DNA from: Branchiostoma belcheri
Lineage: Eukaryota; Chordata; Leptocardii; Amphioxiformes; Branchiostomatidae
DNA: 64,000 bases
Assembly (NCBI RefSeq): GCF_001625305.1
Contig: NW_017804609.1
Span: forward strand, 357,389-421,388
Direction: 5' to 3'
This document shows positions 36,161 to 51,100 of the stretch, piece after piece. Numbering within the stretch: position 1 is the stretch's first letter; every line of letters begins with the position of its first letter. The notes beneath the pieces were generated by a model. That model did not search any database, was not told the DNA's origin, and saw nothing but the letters and a program-made list of their open reading frames with translations. Position numbers and translations under genes: made by a program.

Positions 36161-39100
36161 ATGCCTGGGCAGGAGAAGAAGGGGTCCGGGAAGACCCCGG
36201 AGTCCAAACAGTAAGTACAACACTTTCATCAGTATATGTCAAGTTAATAAACAGCACCTGTTGTATCCAGAACCAAACAGACTGTACAACTCGTTCATCG
36301 ACTGCACAATTAGACTGTACAATAGCCAAATGCAGACCTAGTGTTCTAGTGTTTCATGTCCCACTTTTGTATGTAATTGCCTTGTGCGTCTCTTGTACTT
36401 ATGTAAAGTCCACACAATTCAGGAGTACTAGGTACCCCTGCTATGTTGACTGTTTTTAATAGAATTGAAAATTGAAATTGGAAATTTTATCCAGAACCAT
36501 GCTCAGGCCCGGGTTTTGGATAGTCCATGACTGTTAGTCCAGAACCATGCCTGGAGCAAATCTACATTCTCGGATATGCGCTGACTGTCCAGATTCTGAA
36601 TAGCGCATGTTTCTAGATACTGTGCCCAGAACTTGCTTATTCTGAATTTAGAAGTTGGCTATTACATTTTTTTTTACATTTTGAATATCAAAATCTGCTA
36701 ATGTTGTGTCATTTCGTCTGAATTATTGTCTTGTACTTTCAGGGAGTCAAAAGAGTTAGCCAGACTTCTGGGCCTTCTCAATACACCTGCCAGTAAACAA
36801 CAGGTGAGTTTATACTCCTACAAACTTCATGTTAGAATATTCACATACCATTCAATCCATTAACAGGTGTCGGACTACTTAAGCAGGGTAGCAAAGAGTA
36901 AGATAGATGCCAATTGCTAAAGGTACATCAAGCACTTGCAATGCAAAGACATAATGCAAAGATCTGTAATACTTTTGTACTCCATACATTGTAGCTGACA
37001 TCCTCTTCCACTAGACAGCTAGCTAGAGCGACCAAGATTGAGAGTCAGACTGTGTGACTTTTGAAATGGAAAATTGCTAGTAGTAATCTGTTGTTATTGC
37101 AGATTAAGCAGTATTGAAGATTATGATGATGATATGATGTACTAGGTGTAAAAGTATAGATTAAAAGGCAGTAAGTCAAAACATAAAAAATTGTCTGTAG
37201 AATCCATTGAGTGATCTGTCAAACATTTTGTCGTTCAGTGGTTGCCGGCACCAGTAGAAAGAGGTTGTTATTCTAAGTGTTGATGTTACTACGTAATGTT
37301 CCTGAAACACAAATTAAACACAGCCTGTTTGTTTCCAGCTTCCGTCCATCGACGTGAGTGCCCCCTCCAAGTCCAGTCGGTATGGACAGCTGCGAGGCAC
37401 CGGGAAAATCAAGTGGCCGCCCGCCCAGCCCTCCTGTCAGGAGCAGTCTACAGAGGCACTCGCTCTGGAGAAATTCAGGTTGGGCTAGAGAAGTAACATT
37501 TTCAAAGCAAATGCATAATGTTTACCTTCGGACATGGTCTGCCCTGTAAATTTTTACTCAAACACATTCACATACATGTACTATGAGTATATGGTGACAG
37601 GAGTGGAGCAGACCATGAAATTGCAACATTATGTAACCCAACACCAGTCACCATGGTGACAGACATCAATCAGGTTGGGTTACGTTAGTTTACCTTTGCA
37701 GAAGTGAAAGCATATTGTTTTGCTGTGTTTCTTCTTCTCCAAACAAATAAGGGCGATGACCTGGACCCTGTGGTGTTGGGTTGGGTTATATTATGTACCC
37801 ATTTCAGGACAGAGTTACAGGGCTGGTCAGATTACATATGAATGTGTTTGAGTAAGAATAAACAGAGCAGTAGTTTGTAAGGCTAGGCCATGTGAAGGTA
37901 AACATTATGCATTTGCTTTGCAGATGTTAACTGTAGATCTTGAAATAGTCACAGTTTTTTTTGTATAATCTTGTGTGGCCACTTCTCTATCAAACACTAG
38001 TGTTCCTACTTTGTTTAAACTGCTAGATCAACACCACTGAATTCTTGAATTTCACATTATAAATATGTAAGGAAAATTACCATAAGTACCACAAAGTTAA
38101 ATGAGTTAACAGTACCTTCTGTTTCTCTCCCCACAGTAAGAGATACCAGAATGACAGAGTGTTCAGTAAACACCCCATGCAGGGGTACTTCTCACAGATC
38201 TTCACAGCACTCATCAAGCACAGGCTCTGCAGCCCGTAAGTAGATGTACATTTTACCTGTATTCTCATAATTCTATTGTAATTCTATTCTATTCCATTCT
38301 ATTCTATTCTACTCTATTCTATTCTATTCTATTCTATTGTATTTTCTGACTCTATAAACTTCACTCCTTAAAACTAAATCTTCTTCTCTTGCTCTTCTTG
38401 TCTTCTGTCTTTGAAGACCTCCTCTTCTGAACTAACTTTCAGGACTGTTCAAATACAGACTGTGCTGCCTGTAAGTAGATTTTACCCCCGTATTTTCATA
38501 ATTCTATTGTGAGACTTTCAACATTTCCTAACTTGATTAACTGCACATCTTAACTTGCTTCTTCTCTTCATCTCTTCCTCTTCTCTTCTCCCTGTTAACA
38601 CAAGTGACTTTCCAGACAGACCGTCTGACTAACAGTGAGTTCAAAGGACTTCTACCTTACTACCTACCGAAATGTGAAAATAGGTTGTCAATTTTCGGTT
38701 TGTTATCACATGAAGGAAGAAAACAAGATATAAGATATTGAGTTACATATGATTTATTGTAGGGAGTGGACAGAGCGTGCGCCTCCAGAGAACATCCTGA
38801 GAGTGGTGACCTGTCTCCGTATGCTGATGAGAGACCCCACATATCAGGTCAGTACTGGTACACAGCTAGAACTGTGTGCCAGAAGAAGTATTATAGCCTG
38901 GGTGCCATTCTCACATATAGTAGTACCAGTGTAATAGCTCAATCGGGTAGAGTGCTCGCTTTCTAACCTGCAGGAGTTCAAAGACTTTAAAAATGGTACA
39001 TACATGCTTTCTCTGCTGTCTAGTGTAATTTGAGTCTCTAATTAACTGCATCTCTATTTTACAGAAAATGTTCTTTGATTTAGATGGCCTCAAGTTGCTA

Positions 39101-42100
39101 GCAGAGGTGAGTGGGTATCACTTTTCTTTGACTGTGTATGTGGAATGTTTTTTTGTATAACATATTCATTACACATTACGCGGCTTGGGTATCAACCAGT
39201 TAAATTACTGATGTGATGTACATAAAGGCACTGCTTGATTTTAATCATCTTATTTTCTTGTTCTGCAGCGTCTGGAGGCAGCCACCCACAGCTACCTGAC
39301 TTTTGGGGAGGGGCCGTATGTGGTAGATATACTCAAGGAAATGACAAGTACGTATTTTTCTCTAACGTTGATACACTATCTGTTAATGCCGTAATCATAC
39401 ATAATTATCATACATGATATTTTAAACTCTTTTTTATAGTTAAAACTTTTGGTCCAACACAAAAAATTCTCTCTCTAGAGCTTTCGACCAGTCACTCTGG
39501 TCTTCCTCAGTAGACTGACCCAGTGAAGCTTGTCACGTGGCTTCTTTGAAGTGTGACGTCAACACTGGGTCAAAGGTTGCTGGTAGACGATGTCGGCCCC
39601 CATCGCGGTTCAATGAAGGGTGATGGGCCCTGATTTTAAACTCTTGTTTTGTTGTTTTGATAATTAATTCTAAATGCATGGATTGTACAGCTTCAACTGT
39701 GGACTGGCTTATAGCACAATAGCAGATGATTTTAAACACCACACCTTTTTTTTCCAGACATCTTCCAGAAGTTGTCAGTACAGGAGAAGCAGAAAGACTG
39801 GTTGGTGGCCTGTCAGGCTCACAAGGTAAAAAACACTGTTGTAAAATTACACTCAGGTAGAGACTCCAATCTGGTAGACGTCTCTCAAGACATAAAGAGC
39901 CCAAGGAGAGTCTCTGAGCATGAAAGTGAAGCATCTTTTTGTATATTACTTTCTTGAAGACTGTTGTAGGTTTTGACCAAATAGTTTCACTGTCAGTCTG
40001 TACTGAAAGTATGAACATTAACATTCCTGTGTGAGTATTTGATGATGTTACTTTGTTCCCCAGTCGCTGGTGTTGTTGCTGTCAGCCAATGATGTGATAG
40101 TTCTCCACTGTTCCCTGTATGCCCTCATCAGCCTCACACAAAGGTAGGCCGACACGTTTTAACACTTGTTCAAAGGGAAATGATGAGCACAAGCAAAGTT
40201 TATTTTTGAATGATTACTTTATGTACTATTATCAATGGCCATAACTATGCTGGGTACCATAAGACTGCCACATTTGAAAAACAAACCTTTCCAAGAATGT
40301 CTTAAACATCTGCCATCTGAAGTGTGCATAAATGTACTTTGAGGATGACTGTAATTTAATAGATATCTTTAAATTCACGTCGATGAAGGTTAGACATCCA
40401 GGTAATACGATACGCCAAAAAACAGTTACTCAAGCAACTGGATATGATTTTGAATCATATCCAGTTGCTTGAGTACCTGTTTTTTGGCGTATCTTTAAAT
40501 TCACACCTTCTTTTCAATATGGTGGTCTTGTAAGGAACGTTAACCTTGCAGAGTTATAAGCATTGATGTTAATTATACTTCTTTGACTTTTAGAAATTTC
40601 TTAAACAGGAGTCATAAGAATAAGTTAACTTTTTGTTTCCTTAAGCCCTGAGCCTCGAGCTGTTATAGCAGAGCTGCACTGTGTGGAGACATTACTGAGA
40701 ATACTGCAGGAGTATGACAACATGTCTAAAAGGTGAGGCATCAAGTTTGGTTGTTGTTTGTTTGACTGTTACAGTTTTGTTTACAGCACATCTGTTTTCG
40801 TGTTTGCTTGGGTTTCCATGATTATTTACACATTTATTCCACATTAAGACACACACTCACTTTTCGGTTTAGGCTCTGTTGTTCCCTGTCATCCGAGGGT
40901 ATATAGACATGCTTGCATTGTCTGAGGCTTGATGGCAGCCTGTCATTTGCCTCTATCGTGTGGGTGATGTCAATGTTATGTAGGTTTATGTGGTCAAAAT
41001 TCTGCTTTCCACATTTATCTAAGAGTCCACCAAAAGGTGTAGAGGTGGTTCTTTGTACAGGATTGACTGGGTACCGGTGAATTAGTAGATTTAACTTGTA
41101 CCCCAGCCTGATGCATGTATGTTCTGTACATGTTTATTCTCCAGTCTTGCTGCGAGGCTGTTGCGGTCCCTCTGTGCTGACAGCCAGGCCAGGGAACAAG
41201 TCAAGATATACGACGGTGTACCTGTACTTCTCAGGTCAGTAGAAATGCATACATATTGGAATATTCTTTCAGCCTTTTCTGTATGTTTATAGTTGTGTTA
41301 TAAGATTCTTCTCTTCTTTAGGGCAACAATTTTTTTGTCCCCACATCCAATTTGTCTATGATACAAACCCATGGCATGAGATTTTGTAATTGTAAAATAC
41401 AGACAGGTCCAGAACTCCCATAATATGCAATCTATATCTTTGCCTAGGTCATGTAGTATTACTGGTGTGTTCAATAACAGTGTTTCATGGATCTCTCCAC
41501 AGCTTGTTGCATTATGACAGTCTAAACCTGTTGTGGAATGTGGTAAGTGGAAAAATTTTCATACAATTTACTTTGTCATTGCATAAATGTCATAGCCTTC
41601 GAATTAACGTTTCCTAGTCTGCAGTTCTTTTGTACCTTGCTAGGGGGCACACATTCACTACTATCAGAGTTGAGAGCTGAGTAACCGAAATGTCTTCATG
41701 AAAAAATGTCACAAGTTTACTACAGAAACTAACTGTGTAACTAAACAATTGACTTTACATATTGTGGTATTTGTGTTGATGCAAGGTCCCAAGTTATTAT
41801 CCTCTCCGCAATACATGTATTTGCAGAGAGTATGAAAACTCTGGAGCTAAAATAGGTTTGTTAACCAGGCTACAGTAATTTAGCTGCTGTTTTCCCCATG
41901 TTTTTGCAGGTGTGGATCCTGGTCCAGTTGTGTGAAGACCCAGACATGACCAATGACATCAGACTGATGGGGGGGATACCACTCCTGCTGTCTCTTCTAC
42001 AGTAAGAACATAAGTTTAATAAAAGAAATAAGTAAGAACATAAGTTTAATAGCCAGCTGCCGCCGCGCCGAGTGCCTGTGAAGCCGGTGTGTTACACCGA

Positions 42101-45100
42101 AAGGCAGTTATACCGGCTATACTGATACAGATACAGAAAAGAGATCTCAGGCAAAACTATGGTCCTTTTTTTAATTTTGCTATACCGTACTACGTTTGAG
42201 GTTTTTCCCCAGGTCACATAGAAAAACGCTAGAAGGTGACATGTTTTCCCTGGTAAAACAAACAAACAAACAAGCAAACAAAAGCTTGTCTGTATTGGCA
42301 TTACATATGCAGGTTCTGGACAAAACTCATGATTGTTGTTGACCCTGATGGGCGATACCTTTGACCCAATGATGACGTCACACTTCAGAGAAGCCATGTG
42401 ACAAGCCTCACTGGGTCAGTCTACTGAGGAAGACCAGAGTGACTGGTCAAAAGCTCTAGGTGACAGCATTTACCTTTCAGGTCGTAATAAAAGTTTTACC
42501 TTAAAGTTTACACGACTCCTGATTGTTTCCCCCACTCCCAGTGACCGTAAGTTTGAGACAGACAGGACAGCGCTAACCCAGCTGTCCAGCTCGGCTGGCG
42601 CGACCCCGGGTCACGGCGGCTTCCAGGTCACCTTCCAGGGTGACGAGTCAGAGGTCAACGTCAGTGAAAAGGACAAACTTTCCTTGAAAGCAGGTGGGAT
42701 TGAAATCTAGTTATGGAATCATTTTGTCCTCGAAGTGACTGAACATTTTGTAGGTGTTGATTTTCTAAACAGGCCTAAGCTTCAAGCCCACAAAAATTTA
42801 ATTCTTGGATCTCAGATTTTCCACTTCTTTTTTTCTTCCAGAGTATCTTCACGAACAGTTGAAAAGAGCTTTTCCACCTAGTAATAAATTTTACAGAAAA
42901 AATTTTTCTATTTCTAAAATACACTAAAAGTTGAAATGAAATTTTAGTCTTTCATATGTGATGACTGCTACCAACACAACTAAACTCAGGCTAATAGTAT
43001 ACCAACCATTCTTGAAATGTGCTGTAAGACTTGAAGCAGTGAGAATTTTTCAAGTTCTGTTTTAGTTTTACTGTTGTTGAAGTACACAGTTTCTTATGAA
43101 AATTCTAGTGTATGTTAAAGCTGTTGTTTTTTTTTTGCCAGTTGTGTGCACGGCACTAACAGAACTAGTGTTGAATGACACCAACGCGTACCAGATAGTC
43201 CAGACAAACGGGGTTTACCTGATCGGACTCCTCATCATGCCTCCAGACACAGGGAACCCTGAGATATTCATAGACCTACAGGTACGATGTGGTCACTAGT
43301 TATGTATAATTATATAATGGTGAAATGGATGATTGTGTATAATTATGTAATGGTCAAAATGGATAGTGCATTGTTAGGATGGATTTGATTAATCATAAAC
43401 TCTAAGGTGGTTTACTGGTGATGCAAAACAAACAAACAAGATACCAAAATTTACCAACTCTTTTTTTTCTTCATTTTCCAGAGAACAGCCTTCCGCACTC
43501 TCAGATTTCTCTTCAGTATGGAGCGGAATAGACAGCTCTTCAAGAGGTACACTCTTTTTTTTTATTAGAAATCATGACATGTGGTTCCTATTTGAAGGGG
43601 TCATCATCACCAGTACAGATTTGATTTGATTTGATTTATTGAAATTGCAACAGTGCAGTACACACGGAACAGAGGTAGCTGTTGCTGGTGTTGTGTCCCG
43701 CACATAGAAACGAATACTGGACAGACAATACTCATTTTTACTTGAGTCTAGTGGGGAAAGTCGTGTAAAGTGCCTTTCCCAAGGGCACAAGATCGATGGC
43801 ATGTCAGGACTCGAACCCGGGACCTCTTGGTTCCGAGTCGCGCACGCTGCCGTTGTGCCACACGATCCCACACAGTACAGGTTAGACGTTATGTCAGGTG
43901 TAATATGTACCTCTTCACGTCACAAGTTTTGCCCTTTCCCCAGGTTGTTTCCGCCTGATCTGTTTGAGATGTTTATTGACATCGGCCACTACATTCGGGA
44001 CATCAACGCCTACAAACAAGTCGTGGACAAACTCAACAGTTTACCAGTAAGTTACGACATTTCTTGTAAGTTTTAATCACAACCTTTAGCAGAAAATAAC
44101 AGTTAAACTTAATGATCATGATGCTTCTTGTCATTTCTAGAATTTTGTACTACATTGTACTAGTAAGTAAAAACTCAGTTGTCCATTCAAAGATTCCCCT
44201 GAATTTTTTTACTATATTTTTTGTCAACATTTGCTCACAGACATGTGATAAATTGTACAGATATGAAATGCTTCAAATTTTACTGCTATATTCGGGAAAT
44301 GAGATAAACTTTCCAAGAGCTATTTTTTACTGAGACCTTAGACCTGACTCCCCAACATGCATATTTTACAGAAACATGAGCAAACTGACACAAACATACC
44401 AAAAACCCAAACCTTCATACACACATACATGTAAGTAATAAACTAGAGTACTGGACACTGAAGTCAACCTTTAAACTGTCTGTAATTTTTCTCCATAATT
44501 CTGCAGAAAGACCAGCTGCAGGTGATTCAGCAGAGAATATTTGACACTAACCAGAACAAGGAGCCGAACACCTTCATCAGTAACTATGCTGTGTACGAGC
44601 TGCTGGGGTCAGGGGCATTCGGGAATGTGTACAAGGTAAGGGAATTGTCCTGGCACATAATATTGTATTTCCAAATGACAGCTCATCTGTGTTGGTAGAA
44701 TCCATAGTTGTAAAGTTTAAACTTTGTTCCAATACACCATGAATTTTTAGTCAATCTTGTCAACCTTCATCGAATGTCTGATTCACTGAGCTGACTTTCC
44801 AGGAATGCGGAGTGAATCAGTCAGTCAACCATAGATTGTATGTTGTGCGATCACCATATGATCGCAAACTGAGGATGTAATCTTGAGATAGTTGACAATG
44901 TGCAATGCCATATGTCCTGAAAAATTCAGCTGTGTAATGTTATGGGAACTCCAGGAAAGAAATCATTTAAAAAACACTGCACCATTTCGAAAACACTGCA
45001 CAAAGATAAAATTGATCTAATCGACAGACTGTTGCTACTTATATACAGAGCTTATTAATTTAGTATTTACATGCATTTGTTTGGTCAATATTGGTTTCAA

Positions 45101-48100
45101 CTGTTTCAAAATTCAATAATGAATTTTGTTGTTTCAACAGGTAAAGAAAAAAGACTCCTCAGGGACCTTTCTTGCACTCAAAGAGGTGAGTTCGTTGAAT
45201 CCTCTACATACTTTTCTGGCAATTCTGGTTGTCATTTAATATAACTTGTCAGTGTATATCTTAAACTGAAATTAAAGTCTTCAACGTCCAACCCTTGCAT
45301 GACGGGGAACAACGGACGTTAAGCCGTGCAGTGAGTGAGTGATCAGTCTGCTGCAGTGCTAGAAAAATAGTATTTTGTGACATTAAAAGCTTGTAAAAAA
45401 AAATAGTGAAATTTTAAGTGCAAAACCTTGCTTTCTCCTCAGATCAATGTTCACAACCCTGCATTGGGAAAAACGGCGAAGGAGAAAGACAAGAGTATTG
45501 GAGACATTGTTGCAGAAATCAACATCATCCGGGAACAGCTGAAACATCCCAACATCGTCAGATACTACAAGACTTTTACTGAGAGTGAGCACTTATAATG
45601 AAGAGTCTGTACTTTTGTTCAGAAATCACCACAGTTTTTAGACAACGAAGTGATGATACACAAGAAGTTGCAGTTACTCAAGCAACTGGATTGATTTTGA
45701 AAACTGTCTGACATTTCGTATAGAATCCACTACTTTTCAGTACTCACTGACAAAAAGGAGTGGATGCTTCTAGAAACACCATCCAGTTGCTTGAGTAACT
45801 TTTTCTTGTGTATCACATAACTGACATTGTGTAGATAAATATGTTACATTTGCGAATGCATCTATAACAGCAACACCTGTGCTGCAGTGCAATGTGAACC
45901 AGTCAGAACTGCCCTGAGGAAGGTGACAGACGGTCACCGTAACTTGTTTGTGTGGAAAAAAAGAGCTTCTTTACTCCCATGTTACATATGTTTTTAACAC
46001 TGTCATTTTTTATCCAGACGACAGACTGTACATCCTGATGGATCTGATAGAGGGCGCTCCTTTAGGGGAACACTTCAACTCGCTGAAGGAGAAGGGCGAG
46101 AGGTTTCCGGAGGACAGGATATGGAACATCTTCTTACAGGTACCGTAAAGAATTTCATCAGGTTGGAAGATACTTAGGGTATAGAATTTTCTTCATACAC
46201 AACCAGTAAAGGTTCTTAAATGCTTCCACCAGTTAGAAGCTTTGAGGAAGGTGTCTGATAGACATCCAAACGTAAGCAGGTGAGAAACCTTACTGGTTGT
46301 GTAAGAAGAAAATTCTATACCCTTCTTACAGGTAATTTTACAGGAATTCTCTGGCACGTCGGCAGAACGTACTGCGCCTGTGCAAAACTTGTGATGTATG
46401 TTGCATAGCACTTCAGCAGAATGTCTTGCTAAATGTTGTATTTGCATTATCTAAGAATGGTATCCAGTCTATAGTTTTAAAATGTTGTGTCGGAAAAGAT
46501 ATCGTCTGCAACGGACAAGATTTTGATGCAACAATGACCAAACTTCGAATGAAACCCATGAAAAATCTGGGTTTTGCACAGGCGCAGTACGTTCTGCCAA
46601 CTTCATCCATAAAGTTTACAGTCTCTATTTACAAAGTTATAGACCTGACAAATCTGCATTGGGCTGTGTTGAACATCTAACCCATTTTTGTTCATTCCTA
46701 CCATTTCAGATTGTGCTAGCCTTGAGATATCTGCATAAGGAAAGGAAAATCGTCCACAGAGACCTGAAACCTGATAACATCATGCTGGGAGAAAACGACA
46801 AAGTCACCATCAGTATGTGTCATTTGTTTGTCTGTTTAATGTAGTAATCAGTCATGTACAGACCTTTTACATTAGGCCTGCCACACTAGATGCTGCACAC
46901 AGCCACAACATGAACAAAACGTCTTGTACAGTATTGAGGCCACAACTGCAATACTTTACAATACTTAATACATGGAACTGATGGTGAGATCAGCACCAAG
47001 GAGAGGTCCACACTTGGGGCATCCCACTTAACAAATAGGGGCATCAACAAGTTTGGGCACACATTGTAGAGTGCTACCATCATCTTTCGAGAAGGAAGGA
47101 TGTTCACAACTACTACTTAAAGACTTTTTACTTCTGCCGTATTGTTTGGGTGGCTGTGGGTTTGTGTGTCTGTTTGTCCTGACATAGTAGGTTTACAGTA
47201 CGTGGGTAGGTAGATAGACAGAATGACAGGAAGTCCAAGAATTCCATACTTCTGAAATCTCTAATTTCTTGTTGCTGCCATGACCATAATTTATATGAAA
47301 ATTCTTTTTTGCCCCCCCCCTACCCGCTGTTTACAGCTGATTTTGGACTTGCCCGGCAAAAGAGCAGAGAAGAGAGCAAGATGACTTCAGTGGTGGGAAC
47401 CATCCTCTACTCATGGTAGGTTCTAATTCCACTTATCTATCATCTATATGTGTAGATTTATTAGGACTTTGAATGATGTAAACTGCATCTTAAGTTTGTT
47501 ATATAGTTTGTCTGCCTCTTAACTCTTGCCTCATGACCTCAATGAAAAACTGCCTGAAGGCTGACTTTATCTTCTCATGAATAAACAGAGGTTCAAACAA
47601 ACAAACAAACAAACAGCCACTACTTTTTGCTGAGGTAACTGCAGTGTCTTGTTCAACTGCTAGGTGGCATCACACGACAGTAACTGTTGTTTTTCTTTAG
47701 CCCAGAGATAGTGAAAAGTGAGCCGTACACAGAGAAAGCAGACGTGTGGGCGTCAGGCTGTATCCTGTATCAGATGTGCGCCCTACAACCTCCCTTTTAC
47801 AGCTCCAACATGCTGTCTCTCGCTACCAAGGTACAAAATTTATGGTTTCTATCTATCTATACATGTGCTAAGTTTTCGTCTAAGCTAAACCATAGAAAAT
47901 ATGTGCTGAGGCAAAGCCTTGCTCTCCAACCTCCCTTCTATAGCTCCAACATGCTCTCCCCCGCAACCAAGGTACAAAATTTTTTGTTTTTACTCTGTTT
48001 CCTCTTCTTCCTCTCCAAACAGTGACCTGAACCAATGTTGTCTGTTACCATGGTAGCTAGTGTTGGGTTACATCATGTTGCAATTTCACAGAAGGAAAAC

Positions 48101-51100
48101 ATATTGTTTTTGCTATTCTTGAAAGTGTTTTTGAGTAAGAATAAACAGAGCAGTTGTTTGTCAGGCTAGGCCATTTGAAGGTAAACATTATGCATTATGC
48201 AAGGTGAAGTGGCCAAGGAAGAGAGTTGTACTTTTTCATTAGCTAGAAGTGCAATGCAGGTTTTCCTTAACCCTTACACAATGCATAATTCTTATTGAAG
48301 ACATGATATTATTGTTTTTTTCACAGATAGTGAATGCTGAGTATGAACCACTTCCAGAAGACCTTTACTCCCAGCAGATCACAGGTGTTATAGGCAGGTG
48401 AGTTGTCTTATTCACACTTTCTCACAGTTATGACAATCAGTTTACCTGAACAACAAATCTATGCTTAGTGTTGCAGTAATTTAAGTTCAGAATAGGAGTA
48501 TAAGGAAAGGAAATTTTGTGTTTTTTTCAGGTGGCAGCCCTGATCTCAGACAAACTCCAGGTGTTCATTTTTATTCGATAAATTATTTCTCTTTCCTCTT
48601 GTGTTTTCAGCTGTTTGACATCAGAACCCGAGGAGAGACCAGACATTGTGCAGGTGGCTGCCCTGATCTCAGACAAACTCCTGGTGTTCATTTTTATTCG
48701 ATAAATTATTTCTCTTTCCTCTTGTGTTTTCAGCTGTTTGACATCAGAACCCGAGGAGAGACCAGACATTGTGCAGGTGGCTGCTCTGATCTCAGACAAA
48801 CTCCTGGTGTTCATGGACCAGCTCAGGGTCAACCAGGTCAACATGGAGAAGAAACTGGAGAGGGAAAGAAAGAGAACTCAGAGGTGGGAGAAAAATAAGG
48901 CTTAGAATTTTAAAGAATGTGGTGTTTTTGGTTTCAGTCTTGAGAAAAATAGGGTCGGTAGGTCTCTTTTCCAATTTTTCTTTTTTCTTTTCTTTTTAGG
49001 TTTCGGATGAAGTGATCCAACAAAAGGAATTTGACAAATTAGAACTGAATTGGCTGAAGACCAGGGCTGTCTCGGGACCCGTCCCTCTATTTACTTGTGG
49101 CGAAGGGACAAATATTTCACTCACTGAAAATTTTGCTTCTGAAAATCATTGATTCAGAAATTACATTCAAGGGGTATAGAAATTAAGATATCAAACTGAA
49201 ACGCAACAGACTTGCCAGTGGTTAAGGTTGGCAGTAAAATCCAGTTTTTGTTTTCTGAGCAGACATTTTGTGGAGGCTAACCGGCATTGTGGTGTTTTGA
49301 ACACAGGGATGGGAGAGTAAAGAGACTCTTTTTACACAACCAAGAGGTTTATTCAGTCCTGCAATATGACCCTGTTAGAGAACTGCCCTGTTCTTGATGA
49401 TGACGTAGTACAACAATTTGGTTTCTTTCTTCTGAATCAGACATTTTGTGGAGGCGAACCGGAACATGCAGAACTACCACCGGTTGTTCCTGGCGTCTCA
49501 GGAGCGCTAGGACAAACTGGTCAGCCTGCAGAGTACTACACAGTAGTACCTAAAGTTCTGTTAATGCAGTGAATGTTTTCTTTCCTTTCTTCGGAAACAG
49601 ACATTTTGTGGAGGCGAACCGGAACATGCAGAACTACCACCGGTTATTCCTGGCATCTCAGAGGGTCAACAATGATTCAAAACACCCTATAATGATTGAT
49701 GTCTACACAGCAGTACTTTTCTGCTAAATATGACATAGTAAAATTTGGTTTCTTTCACTTAAAATAGACATTTTGTGGACGCCATTCGGAACATGCAGAA
49801 CTACCAACATCTGTGTTACATCTACAAATCTTTCACACTGATTTTGTGGAGACTGTTAACTGTACTAAAATTCAGGGTTTTTTTTTTCTTTCTGAATCAG
49901 GCATTTTGTGGAGGCGAACCGGAACATGCAGAACTACCACCGGTTGTTCCTGGCATCTCAGGAGCGGTACGACAAGCTGGTCAGCCTGCAGAGCAGCGGG
50001 GGGGCGTCCAGCTTCAAGGGCGGGGGGGACAGCGGGAGTGACCTCAGCGACAGCGTGTTCGCCGTGGCCGCCGCGTACGCCGAGGCCAACAAGAAGCGAG
50101 AAAACGGGAGCTCAACGTTAGCTGACAGTGAAAAAGGTTAGTAGGCTTCTATCTATTCTATTCTATCTCTTCTTTGTGGCATCGGTGGCAACATGGTACA
50201 GCGTTGGACTTGGAACCAGTAGGTCCCGGGTTCAATACTCACCATGCCCTGATGTTGTGCCCTTGGGCCCTTAACACAAGTTCCCCACCTATACGGTGGA
50301 GTGACGACAACTGAGCCTTGTCGGCTTATCTGTCAAAACGTGTGCCAAAAACCTTTGTTCCAACAAAAGTAGTAAACTTAAATTTCCGTTTTCAACTTTC
50401 GGAGAGTCAGCGAGTGCATCATACATCTGACAAAGGTTGACGAGATCGACGAAAAAATTGAATTTCCTTTTTTTTGTTTTGGAACAAAGCTTGAACGCTA
50501 TAACTATGGATTCTGCCAACACAGATTCGGACAAATTATTTCTATTTTTCCACCACAGATCTGTCCAGTTCATCAGGCTCTGACCAAGAGAGCGACTCGG
50601 GCACTGCACAAAAATCCAAGAAGGCAGACAAGAAGAAGGACCTGAGCTCCTCGGGGTCCTTACAGCTTCCTCAGGGGTCTCCGGGGAAGAAGCTGTCCAA
50701 ACCGACCCCTCCCACCTCCCCGCGGGCACCGCACGGGGCCAGGAGGGCTCTACAACTGGACGGGGCCGGTGAGCTGGGTTTATCTTTAAAACCCTTGACA
50801 AGTGAAGTCATTAGGATGACTACACATCATGGTTCTAGCCACACTTTGTGCACGTTACTGAAAAGAGCAGGGGTCCTTCCTGGTGTGAGTGGTTCAAAGC
50901 TAAGTTACAGACTGGTCTAAATCAACTTGTACTTACCGTACAAAACTGGAGCAGTTTACTGGTTATGTGAAACAAACAATGTATTTAATTTTAAGCCAAC
51001 ATGTAGATTAAAAACAACAGTTTAAATTAAAACTTGTAAATTGTATTGTTGTGATTATATTGCATAATATTGTTAGTGTAATATATTGTATAGCAAAGAC

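Noticed and set aside
48518..48898. Repetitive 126-codon frame at NEK10 exon 26
   Set aside because: Produced by the 123-bp repeat, which is a multiple of three; wrong phase for the kinase sequence.
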